Source: Clostridia bacterium (GTDB taxonomy: Bacteria > Bacillota > Clostridia > Oscillospirales > Acutalibacteraceae). Taken from it: a stretch of 39,180 bases of DNA. Both the position numbers and the translations under genes were made by a program. The notes beneath the pieces were generated by a model, which saw nothing but the letters and a program-made list of their open reading frames with translations, was not told where the DNA came from and ran no database searches. Each line of letters starts with the position of its first letter. Position 1 is the first letter of the stretch. This document shows positions 21,810-29,542 of this stretch, one piece after another. The stretch spans positions 1 to 39,180 of the forward strand of contig JAFRHS010000039.1 in the NCBI GenBank assembly GCA_017433225.1. The letters run 5' to 3'.

Positions 21810-22159
21810 AAGCAGCACCCCATTTCTGATTCAAGTTTCTGTGTTTGTGCTCGTTCATATTATCATAGAGGTATAGGAATGGAAATGCTAAAAAAGGGAC
21901 ACTTGAAAGAAAATTTTTCGGTCCGATAAATCGTATTATGAATAATTTTGATTTGAGAACTGTCCGATTTATGACTACAAAAAACAGGGAAAAATCAGCG
22001 ACAGATTGTACACAATTTATAAGGAAAGTTTAAACTAGCAAGATATCTGAGACATTCGAAATTTCGCTTATTTATGCGGTTTTTCCGGCTTCGATTTTTG
22101 AATTATCTTTTTCGTCGAATGTCCAAAAATTGTTTTTTGAATTAATTTAAAAAAGAGTA

Positions 22160-22188
22160 TTGCGCATTTTTTCCAATTCGTATATTAT
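22160..22188 (+). promoter_or_regulatory. Promoter for the 22301 gene
   Basis: TTGCGC (22160-22165), a 17-base spacer and TATTAT (22183-22188). The -10 box overlaps the palindrome at 22184-22204. Confidence 0.5.
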
Positions 22189-22204
22189 TGAGGTGCTCAA
22201 TAAT
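22184..22204. promoter_or_regulatory. Perfect 9-bp-arm palindrome at the promoter
   Basis: Arms ATTATTGAG (22184-22192) and CTCAATAAT (22196-22204) are separated by GTG. Lying across the -10 box and likely start point, it fits an operator; a leader hairpin is the alternative. Confidence 0.6.
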
Positions 22205-22300
22205 GGTTGTGCGGACACATGTTGTCACAGACTACGGGGGTAGATCGCACAGCCTCTGACAGAAATCAGAAGACAAAAATCACAAAGGAGTGGAAACACA

Positions 22301-23305
22301 ATGACAAAGGTCACAACGAAAATCTGGGCAGTTCTTCTCGCAGCTCTCATGATGGTCACCGTCTTCGGCGGTCTCGTCATGGTCACCAGCTCTACGACAG
22401 CATCTGCCGCAACCCCGATCGAAGAGACCATGGTCGTCAAAAAAGCGAAAGACGGCAACTGGTACGCCTTCAACAAGAAAAACAACAAGATCAACACCAA
22501 GTACACCGGCATCGCAAAGAACAACAACGGCTGGTGGAGAGTTGTCAAAGGTAAGGTCAACTTCAAAGCCAACGGCGTTTTCACCAACAGCTACGGCGCC
22601 TGGTGGGTCGAGAACGGCAAGGTCAACTTCGACAAGAACGACACCGTTACCTACAACAAGAAAACCTACGTCATCCGTGACGGCAAAGCTACCCTCGAAA
22701 AAGATTACAAATATAAACAGTATGATTGCAACAAGCTGACGGTCAAACAGGCTCCCGACGGACAGTGGTATGCCTTCGACGGCAACCAGATCGCATGGGA
22801 CTACACCGGCATCGCTCCGAACGGCAACGGCTGGTGGAGAATCGTCCGCGGTCGCCTTGACTGGAATGCTACCGGCGTTTTCAGCAACAACAACGGTCAG
22901 TTCTATGTTGAAAAAGGTAAAGTCAACTTCGCCAAGTATGGCGTTGTCAATTACAACAACAAGACTTACGTCATCGCAGGCGGCGCTGTCGTCACTTCCA
23001 ACGACACCGGTTATTCCACCAACTACGATTCCAGCAAGCTGACGGTCAAAGGCAGCGGCCAGAACTGGTATGCTTACACCCAGAAGGGCAAAGTCGCTTC
23101 TGACTACACCGGTTTCGCTTCCAACGAGAACGGCACCTGGAGAATCGTCAACGGTAAGGTCGACTTCAACGCGAACGGCCTCTTCCAGGGCGACAAAGGC
23201 CTTTACAAAGTCACCAACGGTAAGGTCGACTTCAACTACAACGGCCCCTTCGCCACCGAAGCCGGCGCTGTCTACAACGTCGTCAACGGTCTCGTTCAGG
23301 CCTGA
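22301..23305 (+). CDS. Secreted wall-binding protein made of three super-repeats
   Basis: A 334-residue protein with AAAGGAG 8 bases before the ATG. Signal peptide residues 1-37 (cleavage after ASA). The rest is three super-repeats of roughly 85-95 residues. Each starts VVKK/LTVK followed by WYAF or WYAY, continues with YTGIA.N..GWWR and GKVNF units, and in the first two ends NKKTYVI or NNKTYVI. There is no additional catalytic domain, so it is essentially a pure wall-binding or coat-like protein. Long leader with a palindromic promoter suggests its own regulation. The codon use matches its neighbours. A terminator follows, separating it from the next paralogue. Confidence 0.8.
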   Translation: MTKVTTKIWAVLLAALMMVTVFGGLVMVTSSTTASAATPIEETMVVKKAKDGNWYAFNKKNNKINTKYTGIAKNNNGWWRVVKGKVNFKANGVFTNSYGAWWVENGKVNFDKNDTVTYNKKTYVIRDGKATLEKDYKYKQYDCNKLTVKQAPDGQWYAFDGNQIAWDYTGIAPNGNGWWRIVRGRLDWNATGVFSNNNGQFYVEKGKVNFAKYGVVNYNNKTYVIAGGAVVTSNDTGYSTNYDSSKLTVKGSGQNWYAYTQKGKVASDYTGFASNENGTWRIVNGKVDFNANGLFQGDKGLYKVTNGKVDFNYNGPFATEAGAVYNVVNGLVQA

Positions 23306-23314
23306 CCTCATACT

Positions 23315-23326
23315 GTAATCGATTAC
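23315..23326. promoter_or_regulatory. Palindrome GTAATCGATTAC
   Basis: A perfect 12-base palindrome lies 10 bases after a stop codon and 76 bases before the next gene. A related element, GTAAT...GTTACTAA, lies at about 24102-24119 after the next paralogue. It could be an operator for the following gene; no evidence beyond symmetry. Confidence 0.35.
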
Positions 23327-23353
23327 TAACACACAATTGATATATCTTCCATT

Positions 23354-23385
23354 CCCGCAAAAACTGTTTTTTGCGGGAGTGGTTT
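23354..23385 (+). terminator. Terminator after the three-super-repeat gene
   Basis: The strong stem CCCGCAAAAA (23354-23363) / TTTTTTGCGGG (23367-23377) is followed by AGTGGTTTT, a broken T-tract. Confidence 0.65.
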
Positions 23386-23402
23386 TATAGAACGGAGTTA
23401 AC

Positions 23403-24086
23403 ATGACAAAACACTCGAACCCGGCAGTCCGTATGAACTGGTCTGCAGTGCTCGTGTCGGTGCTGCTGGGGGTCCTGCTGTTCTTAGGTGTCTTTTTCTT
23501 AAGTAATTCATCGCCTGCCGAAGCAAGGTCCTACCCGATCGTCAGATCCTGCCAGGGTCTCACGGTCAAACAGGTGGGGAAGAGCTGGGTCACTGTGAAG
23601 GAGTCCAACGGAGCCCGCGTCAACTACACCGGCGTTGCCGAAAACAGCAACGGCTGGTGGAGAGTCGTCGGGGGAGTCGTTGACTTCAAGTACACCGGCA
23701 TTGCGCAGAATGACTATGGCTGGTGGCGCATCGTAAACGGCAAGGTCGATTTCAACGCCGATGGCGTGTTCCAGAACTTCCACGGCTGGTGGAAAGTACA
23801 AAACGGTAAAGTCGATTTCGGATACAACGGGTTCGCCGATAACGAGAACGGTACCTGGAAGATCCGAAACGGAAAAGTCGATTTCAACTACGGCGGCCTC
23901 TACATGACAGAGGACGGCGTCTGGCACTATATCGAAAACGGCAAGGTCCTTCCGACTTATGAAGGGCTCATCGCCAACAATCACGGAGCATGGTACGTCA
24001 AAAACGGTACTGTGCAGTTCGGCTTCACCGGTACTTACCAGGGATATTCCGTTCAGACCGGAAAAGTGTCAGGAAAAGCATCCTGA
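23403..24086 (+). CDS. Exported GWW-repeat wall-binding protein
   Basis: A 227-residue protein with CGGAG 6 bases before the ATG. A signal or anchor helix (residues about 13-35, AVLVSVLLGVLLFLGVFFL) is followed by VRSCQGLTVKQVGKSWVTV, the leader unit shared with the protein at 20697. Seven 22-residue repeats occupy the remainder (GWWRVVGGVVDF, GWWRIVNGKVDF, GWWKVQNGKVDF, GTWKIRNGKVDF and others). No other domain is present. It lies between two other repeat proteins of the same orientation and ends in a terminator. Confidence 0.8.
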   Translation: MTKHSNPAVRMNWSAVLVSVLLGVLLFLGVFFLSNSSPAEARSYPIVRSCQGLTVKQVGKSWVTVKESNGARVNYTGVAENSNGWWRVVGGVVDFKYTGIAQNDYGWWRIVNGKVDFNADGVFQNFHGWWKVQNGKVDFGYNGFADNENGTWKIRNGKVDFNYGGLYMTEDGVWHYIENGKVLPTYEGLIANNHGAWYVKNGTVQFGFTGTYQGYSVQTGKVSGKAS

Positions 24087-24118
24087 CGTTGACACCAAAT
24101 TGTAATACTTTTGTTACT

Positions 24119-24168
24119 AAAGAGCAGTAGGCGATCGGCCAAAAGTCGGTCGAAAACTGCTCTTTTTG
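24119..24168 (+). terminator. Terminator after the 23403 gene
   Basis: The outer stem AGAGCAGT (24121-24128) / ACTGCTCT (24156-24163) encloses an inner CGATCGGC / GTCGGTCG hairpin and is followed by TTTTT. Confidence 0.75.
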
Positions 24169-24204
24169 TTGTTACTGCGCGGTTTTACCACAGTATCTAG
24201 TGGG

Positions 24205-24233
24205 TTCACATTTTCGTCATTTATTGTTATAAT
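24205..24233 (+). promoter_or_regulatory. Promoter for the GH25 operon
   Basis: TTCACA (24205-24210), a 17-base spacer and TATAAT (24228-24233) lie 75 bases before the TTG start. It could drive the unit that continues into the Wzz-like genes. Confidence 0.65.
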
Positions 24234-24307
24234 TGTTTTAAATTAATTATAGGGTTATAGGTCCGTTTTCCATGTTGCGGACCCGTCAAAAATGAAAGGA
24301 AAAACAA

Positions 24308-25822
24308 TTGGCAATCAACACACAAATCACTGAACGCAAAAAGAACACAAAGTTGGTCACTGTGTTCGCGGTTCTCCTGATCATCCTGGCACTCGTGCTC
24401 GGGATGTTTGCCATGCCCGCAAATAAGACAGAGGCTGCTTCTCTGAAGAAAGTCACATCCTGCAACGGGCTGGAAGTCAAATTATATGACTCCAAGAACA
24501 ATATCTGGTGGACTTACCAGGGCAAGACCCGGGTGAGCTATACCGGTATTGCCTGGAACGACTACGGCTGGTGGCGTACTGTGAACGGTAAGGTCGACTT
24601 CGGCTATACCGGCATCGCGCAGAACGACAACGGCTGGTATCGTATTGTCGACGGCAAGGTCCGTTTCGAAGACACCGGCGTGTACAAGAACGAGTACGGC
24701 TGGTGGTATTGCCTTTACGGCATGGTCCAGTTCGACTATACCGGCATGAAGAGCAACGAGTACGGCAGCTGGCGGATCGAGAACGGCAAGGTCAACTTCG
24801 CGTTCAACGGTCTCGCGTCCGATGAGAACGGCACCTGGTACTACTTCAAAGACGGTAAGGTCGACTATTCCCGTACCGGCCTCGTCAAGAACGAATACGG
24901 CACCTGGTACGTGAGAAGCGGCAAGATCGACTTCAAGTACAACGGGACTTACAAAGGCTACACCATCAAAAACAGCAAGGTGACTGCATCGCCCAAGAAC
25001 GGCATCGCCATCGAAGATACGACGGCCGGCAAGTCGAAGGGCTCCTCCTCAAGTTCCACGACCACCACGACCACCAAGAGCGGTCTCTCGGCACAGCAGA
25101 AGAAGAACCTTGCCAACAACGACATCATCACCGATCAGAACGGCAATGTCGTCATCGAAGCCAAAGGCATCGTCGTCGACATCTCCAAGTGGAACGGCAA
25201 CATCGACTTCGGCACCATGAAATCCTCCGGTGTCAAAGGCGTCATGATGCGGGCCGCCTACGCCACGTCCAAAGACGTCAAATTCGACTACAACTCGCAG
25301 CAGTGCGAAGTGTACGGCATCGACTACGGTGTTTACCAGTTCGCCACGTTCCATTACAACACCACAAAGGATGCGGCCATGACCAAGGCCAAGACCCAGG
25401 CCGACTACCTCGTCAGCATCCTGAAAGGCAAGAAGATCACCGGTTATGTCTGCCTCGATCTCGAGCTCGAGAGCAACTACAAGCTCAATATGACGGCAGA
25501 TGAGCTGACCGACGTCACGAATTACTACTGCGACCTCATCCAGAAAGCCGGCTACAAACCGATGATCTACTGCTCGGTTTCCTGGCTGCAGAACAACCTG
25601 GTCGCCAGCCGCATCCACGCTCCGTTCTGGATCGCGTACTATAACGATACCGGTAGTTATAACTTCCCCAATACCGGATATGGAAAATATATGAATTCTA
25701 TTGACGGTAAAATCACCATGTGGCAATATACAGATAAAGGAAACGGTGCGAAGTACGGCGCCGAGTCCGAGTATATCGACCTCAATCGCCTCTATCATTC
25801 GTTCACAGGAGCTACGAAATGA
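24308..25822 (+). CDS. Secreted GH25 muramidase with N-terminal GWW repeats
   Basis: A 504-residue protein starting at TTG 24308 with AAAGGA upstream. The signal helix is at about 15-35. Residues 47-225 hold a leader unit and about seven wall repeats. A Ser/Thr-rich linker (about 243-258) follows. Residues 285-500 are a GH25 lysozyme domain: GIVVDISKWNG (Asp291), VMMRAAYAT, CLDLELES with Asp384 and Glu386 as the catalytic pair, PMIYCSVSW, FWIAYYN and MWQYTDKG. It should cleave MurNAc-GlcNAc bonds of peptidoglycan. Wall repeats before the enzyme reverse the order seen in the NlpC/P60-like protein at 245. It overlaps the next gene by 4 bases (ATGA), so translation is coupled. Confidence 0.9.
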   Translation: MAINTQITERKKNTKLVTVFAVLLIILALVLGMFAMPANKTEAASLKKVTSCNGLEVKLYDSKNNIWWTYQGKTRVSYTGIAWNDYGWWRTVNGKVDFGYTGIAQNDNGWYRIVDGKVRFEDTGVYKNEYGWWYCLYGMVQFDYTGMKSNEYGSWRIENGKVNFAFNGLASDENGTWYYFKDGKVDYSRTGLVKNEYGTWYVRSGKIDFKYNGTYKGYTIKNSKVTASPKNGIAIEDTTAGKSKGSSSSSTTTTTTKSGLSAQQKKNLANNDIITDQNGNVVIEAKGIVVDISKWNGNIDFGTMKSSGVKGVMMRAAYATSKDVKFDYNSQQCEVYGIDYGVYQFATFHYNTTKDAAMTKAKTQADYLVSILKGKKITGYVCLDLELESNYKLNMTADELTDVTNYYCDLIQKAGYKPMIYCSVSWLQNNLVASRIHAPFWIAYYNDTGSYNFPNTGYGKYMNSIDGKITMWQYTDKGNGAKYGAESEYIDLNRLYHSFTGATK

Positions 25823-26847
25823 CCTACTATTCTCTCAAAAAGAATACTGTCCTGATCGTGCTGCTTGCGGCTTTCCTCGCATGCGCCCTGTTCCTGTCGA
25901 CTCTTTCGGTCGGTTCCGGAGTCTCTGTCAAAGCAGAGAAGGGGCCTGCTGACGGGAAGCATACCGCCGAGATCACTCTGGTCTCCAAAGATAAGGAAGA
26001 CCTCAAGTTCATCTATCTCTCCGGCATTCTGCTGAACACCGATTTCAAGGGCATCACCTATGACAAACCGTCCAACACGCTGACCTTCAAGAACGTGGAG
26101 CTCAGCAAGGACAATACCCATTATTCGCTGACCATCGCCAACATGGGCGAGGACTTCAAGCTGAATGTCGTCGGCCACAACTCGCTCGACTATCTGTCGC
26201 TCGAGTCGATCGGCTACGATACCGGATGCACCATCACCGGTCCCGGCACGCTCGACATCGGCTACCTCGACATCTCGAGCGACGGCTCCAAAATGAATGT
26301 GACCATCGACAACACCGTCACCTTCAATGCCGACTCCGCCAAGATGGGGTACACCAATCTTCCCGCGGTCAAAGTCAGCTCCAAAATTCCTCTCACTGAG
26401 ATGGAATCCATGATCCAGGTGCTTGGAAAAACGACCGACCAGCTGGTCTTTGAAGAAACACCCGCCATTTCCGCATACGCTTATGAGACGACGACAAACA
26501 AGCTGGCCGTCACTCCGACCAGAGTCGTTCGAATGGGCGCGGACGGAAAATGGGGCTATTATGTCAACGATAAACTGGACACGACCTACAACGGACTTGC
26601 CGGCAACCAGTACGGCACCTGGAAGATCACCAACGGACTGGTCGACTTCCTGTACCAGGGCCTTTATGAAGCTGCCAACGGCACATTCATGATCAAAGAC
26701 GGTCAGGTCGACCTCCTGTTCAACGGCTTTGCACCGAACGCCAAGGGGAATTGGTTCGTTCAGAACGGAGAAGTCCAGTCCAATTACATCGGACCCGTGG
26801 TCGTCAACGGACAGAAGTTCACGGTAGATAAGGGGTTAGTGAAATGA
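25819..26847 (+). CDS. Exported protein with beta-helix-like domain and GWW-type repeats
   Basis: A 342-residue protein. Signal helix at about 10-30 (VLIVLLAAFLACALFLSTL). Residues about 48-195 contain short strand repeats (LTFKNVELS, LNVVGHNSL, CTITGPGTLDIGYLDISSDG, NVTIDNTVTF) that look like a right-handed beta-helix or carbohydrate-binding domain. Residues about 240-330 have four divergent wall repeats (GTWKITNGLVDF, GTFMIKDGQVDL, GNWFVQNGEVQS). It sits between the muramidase and the first Wzz-like gene, overlapping each by ATGA, which ties the wall-binding group to the polysaccharide operon. Ligand and enzymatic activity unknown. Confidence 0.72.
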   Translation: MTYYSLKKNTVLIVLLAAFLACALFLSTLSVGSGVSVKAEKGPADGKHTAEITLVSKDKEDLKFIYLSGILLNTDFKGITYDKPSNTLTFKNVELSKDNTHYSLTIANMGEDFKLNVVGHNSLDYLSLESIGYDTGCTITGPGTLDIGYLDISSDGSKMNVTIDNTVTFNADSAKMGYTNLPAVKVSSKIPLTEMESMIQVLGKTTDQLVFEETPAISAYAYETTTNKLAVTPTRVVRMGADGKWGYYVNDKLDTTYNGLAGNQYGTWKITNGLVDFLYQGLYEAANGTFMIKDGQVDLLFNGFAPNAKGNWFVQNGEVQSNYIGPVVVNGQKFTVDKGLVK

Positions 26848-27644
26848 GTGAAGCGCAAAACGCTGCTTTCGAAGCGGCCTATAAAGTTGCGTATGAAGCC
26901 GCCATGGAGGCCGCCCAGGCCGTCTCCGGCGGCTATCCTGACACTCCGGTCGTCGGAGATCAGGATACTCTGGAACTCTCATTCCGGAAGATCAAAAACG
27001 CACTGAAGAAATACTGGATCCTGATCGCGGCGACCACGCTGATTTTCGCCATCCTAGGTTTCCTGTATTCCCAGTTTCTGGTCACTCCAAAATACCAGGC
27101 ATCGGTCAACATGATCGTTCAGACCAACAATGTCGAAGCCAACGACCAGAACGTGTCCAACGAATACGTCAACTCCGCGAAGAATCTGGCAAAGACCTAT
27201 TCGCAGATCCTCAACAGCAGTAAAGTCCAGAACATGGTCATCAAGGACCTCGGTCTCGACATGAGTTCTCTGGAAATCAAGAAACTGGCTGTTGCGGAAC
27301 CTGTGACCGACTCCCAGATCGTACGAGTCAATGTCATCACGGAAGATGCCACACTTTCGAAACAGATCGCCGAAGCATATCTTAAGATCGGGCCCGAAGC
27401 CCTCAACAGTCTCGTCGAAGCCGGAAAATGCAACCCGGTCAGCGGGGTAGAGGTCAAGAAAGACGCCATCCGCCCCGGCATGAAGCGCACCGTCGCCCTG
27501 ATGGGTCTCGTCGGTCTGGCACTTTCCTTCGCGTTCGCGCTGTTCCGCGAGATGCAGAACCACTTCATCGTCGATACCGATGACGTCAAAGATCTGCTTG
27601 GCGTTCCGGTCCTGGGTGTCATCCCGGACCTGAGTCTGGCTTGA
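26844..27644 (+). CDS. Wzz-family polysaccharide co-polymerase / kinase-modulator-like protein, copy 1
   Basis: A 266-residue protein with two membrane helices (about 58-78 and 213-232) flanking an extracytoplasmic domain. It has the Wzz core after helix 1 (TPKYQASVNMIVQTNN) and the C-terminal LLGVPVLGVIPD, typical of the CapA/YwqC/CpsC group that sets chain length and activates a tyrosine kinase in Bacillota. The N-terminal cytoplasmic extension of about 50 residues is Ala-rich and helical. No CapB/CpsD kinase gene is found next to it, which is unusual. It is followed 14 bases later by a paralogue. ATGA overlap with the upstream gene. Confidence 0.85.
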   Translation: MSEAQNAAFEAAYKVAYEAAMEAAQAVSGGYPDTPVVGDQDTLELSFRKIKNALKKYWILIAATTLIFAILGFLYSQFLVTPKYQASVNMIVQTNNVEANDQNVSNEYVNSAKNLAKTYSQILNSSKVQNMVIKDLGLDMSSLEIKKLAVAEPVTDSQIVRVNVITEDATLSKQIAEAYLKIGPEALNSLVEAGKCNPVSGVEVKKDAIRPGMKRTVALMGLVGLALSFAFALFREMQNHFIVDTDDVKDLLGVPVLGVIPDLSLA

Positions 27645-27658
27645 GAGGAGGAACGACT

Positions 27659-28369
27659 GTGAGTGAAGCACAAAAAGAAGCTCTGGCGCGTTCCGCCCGG
27701 CAAAACGATGAGATCGAGATCGATCTCGGCAAAGTCCTCGACGCCATCCGGCAGTTCTGGGCCGTCCTGCTCGCGGCAACGCTTGTCTGCGGCATCCTCG
27801 GTTTCGTGCTCAGCAATTTCGCGATGAGCAAGAAATACATCGCGTCTGTCGACATGATCGTCAACACGAGTTCCGATGCGAACCTCGTTTCCAACGACCA
27901 GGTCAATTCCGCGAAAAACCTTGTATCTACGTACAGTTTCATCATCACAGGCAGCAATGTCCTGACCCAGGTCATCAATAACCTCGGCCTCAACATGACC
28001 TATGAGGAACTTGCTAAGATCATCTCCGTCGACGCCGTCACGGACACTCAGGTCTTCACGGTATCCGCGGTCACCGAAGACGTCGAACTGTCGAAAAAGA
28101 TCGTCCGGGAGATCATCAAAGTGGCTCCTCCGGAGATCGAAAAAGCGGTCGAAGCCGGTTCCTGCAAGATCGTCTCAGACCTCGATTACAAAACCACTCC
28201 GGTTTCTCCGGATGTCGGGAAATACACCGCAGTCGCCGCATTCGCCGGGTTCCTCCTGGCACTTGCCTTTGCGCTGTACCGTGTCCTTTCCAGGACCTTC
28301 CTCGTGACGGAAAAAGATGTCACGGAAAACCTGGAACTTCCTGTCCTCGGAGTTATTCCCATATTTTAA
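27659..28369 (+). CDS. Wzz-family polysaccharide co-polymerase / kinase-modulator-like protein, copy 2
   Basis: A 236-residue protein starting at GTG 27659 with AGGAGG 7 bases upstream. It has two membrane helices (about 34-54 and 190-207), the Wzz core SKKYIASVDMIVNTS and the end LELPVLGVIPIF. It is paralogous to the preceding protein (same order: NSAKNL, VxTDxQ, LSKxI, VLGVIP). The pair may form mixed oligomers or serve two polymers. A strong terminator directly follows, dividing the operon from the glycosyltransferase genes. Confidence 0.85.
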   Translation: MSEAQKEALARSARQNDEIEIDLGKVLDAIRQFWAVLLAATLVCGILGFVLSNFAMSKKYIASVDMIVNTSSDANLVSNDQVNSAKNLVSTYSFIITGSNVLTQVINNLGLNMTYEELAKIISVDAVTDTQVFTVSAVTEDVELSKKIVREIIKVAPPEIEKAVEAGSCKIVSDLDYKTTPVSPDVGKYTAVAAFAGFLLALAFALYRVLSRTFLVTEKDVTENLELPVLGVIPIF

Positions 28370-28385
28370 TTATTATGTTATAATG

Positions 28386-28424
28386 TCGGGTAAGGTGTAC
28401 ACAACACCTTGCCCGATTTCTTTA
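28386..28424 (+). terminator. Terminator or attenuator inside the polysaccharide locus
   Basis: The 12-bp stem TCGGGTAAGGTG (28386-28397) / CACCTTGCCCGA (28405-28416), with one G:U pair, is followed by TTTCTTTATTT. No clear promoter exists between it and the gene at 28457. Confidence 0.85.
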
Positions 28425-28456
28425 TTTGTGACCTATATTTGGTGGTTTTTCGCGAT

Positions 28457-29542
28457 ATGAAACAGTTCTATCTGAAAGAGCGCGACGCGCTGGAACACTC
28501 CCGGAAAAACGCCGGCAGCAAAGCCCGCAACGACGTCGAGGCCATCCTCGACAAGCTGGGGTTCACGCCGGTCGACGTCGTCATTCCGTATAAAAAAGTA
28601 GATACGATCTCCGGCGCGGTCCAGACCACCCTCAGCAATTACCGCTTCTGGAAGAAACAGCTCAGCGGACTCGGCGCAGGGGACAAGGTGCTCATGCAAT
28701 TCCCGCCCCGGTCTCACAGCGCGCTGTTTCCAAGACTCATCCGGGCACTTCGCAAAAGAGGCATCGTTGTCACGTTCCTCATCCACGACCTCGAGACCAT
28801 GCGGTACAAGGATACGAGCGAACTGCCATTCATGAAACGGATGCGCATCTACCTTGAAGAGACACGCCTCATCCGCGCGGCCGACCACATCATCTGCCAT
28901 AATGAAAAGATGAAAGGCTATCTCGTCAGCCAGGGACTCCTGGAAGCGTCACTCATCCCGCTCGGCATCTTCGATTATCTGACCGGGTTCGACCCGGAAG
29001 CCGGAGACGTTAATCGCGAACCGGACGGGGAACGCAACCGTGTCATCATCGCCGGCAACCTGTCGCCCGAGAAATGTGTCTACCTGACGGAACTCGGAAA
29101 CGTCGACGGTGTACGGTTCAACCTCTACGGCGTTGGTTACGAGGACCTCGGGCAGGAGAACGTGACTTACATGGGCTCGTTCCTGCCGGATGAACTCGTC
29201 GGAGAACTCCGCGGAGACTTCGGTCTCGTCTGGGACGGCACGTCCATCGAGACCTGTTCCGGCAACTTTGGCAACTACCTGCGCCTCAACGATCCGCACA
29301 AGCTCTCCCTGTACCTGACCGCCGGCATTCCCGTCGTCGTCTGGGAGGAAGCTGCCGTCGCGGACTTCGTCAAAAGGGAACAGGTCGGCGTCACCGTCGC
29401 CTCTCTGAACGAACTTGGCGGAAAACTTGCCGCTCTGACGGCCTCCGAGTATGAAGACATGCGTCAGAACGCTCTGCGCATCTCCCGTTTGACCCGAAGC
29501 GGCCACTATCTTACGACTGCGATCACGAAAGGACTGCAATGA
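28457..29542 (+). CDS. Glycosyltransferase, galactofuranosyltransferase/Gtf3-like
   Basis: A 361-residue protein. ATG 28457 (MKQFYLKERD) has GGTGG 11 bases upstream; a longer frame to 28409 would start in the terminator. It has a GT-B-like two-domain plan: KVLMQFPPRSH and TFLIHDLETMRY in the N-terminal half, ADHIICHNEKMKGYL, IIAGNLSPEKCVYL at the domain junction, and DFGLVWDGTSIETC...YLRLNDPHKLSLYLTAGIPVVV in two blocks at the C-terminus. This pattern is typical of the WbbI / Gtf3 group, which add Galf or Glc in capsule and adhesin glycosylation. Donor sugar cannot be assigned. ATGA overlap with the polymerase gene. Confidence 0.8.
   Translation: MKQFYLKERDALEHSRKNAGSKARNDVEAILDKLGFTPVDVVIPYKKVDTISGAVQTTLSNYRFWKKQLSGLGAGDKVLMQFPPRSHSALFPRLIRALRKRGIVVTFLIHDLETMRYKDTSELPFMKRMRIYLEETRLIRAADHIICHNEKMKGYLVSQGLLEASLIPLGIFDYLTGFDPEAGDVNREPDGERNRVIIAGNLSPEKCVYLTELGNVDGVRFNLYGVGYEDLGQENVTYMGSFLPDELVGELRGDFGLVWDGTSIETCSGNFGNYLRLNDPHKLSLYLTAGIPVVVWEEAAVADFVKREQVGVTVASLNELGGKLAALTASEYEDMRQNALRISRLTRSGHYLTTAITKGLQ

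Larger units (their letters stand above)
21810..22300. other. 491-base AT-rich intergenic region
   Basis: No convincing coding frame. It is divergent between the genes at 20697 (minus) and 22301 (plus). It holds ATAAATCG (21922-21929) and CGATTTAT (about 21965-21972) as an inverted repeat, a promoter with an overlapping palindrome at 22160-22204, and a leader of about 100 bases before the next start. In the leader TCTGA and TCAGA (about 22256-22271) form a small hairpin. Confidence 0.5.

Noticed and set aside
20688-21929. 413-codon open frame on the plus strand
   Set aside because: It mirrors the GWW-repeat gene on the minus strand; repeated units such as VFDLPP reflect the antisense of NGKVNF.
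28379-28384. TATAAT as a promoter for the glycosyltransferase genes
   Set aside because: No -35 box lies 16-18 bases upstream, and a transcript would begin inside the terminator stem.
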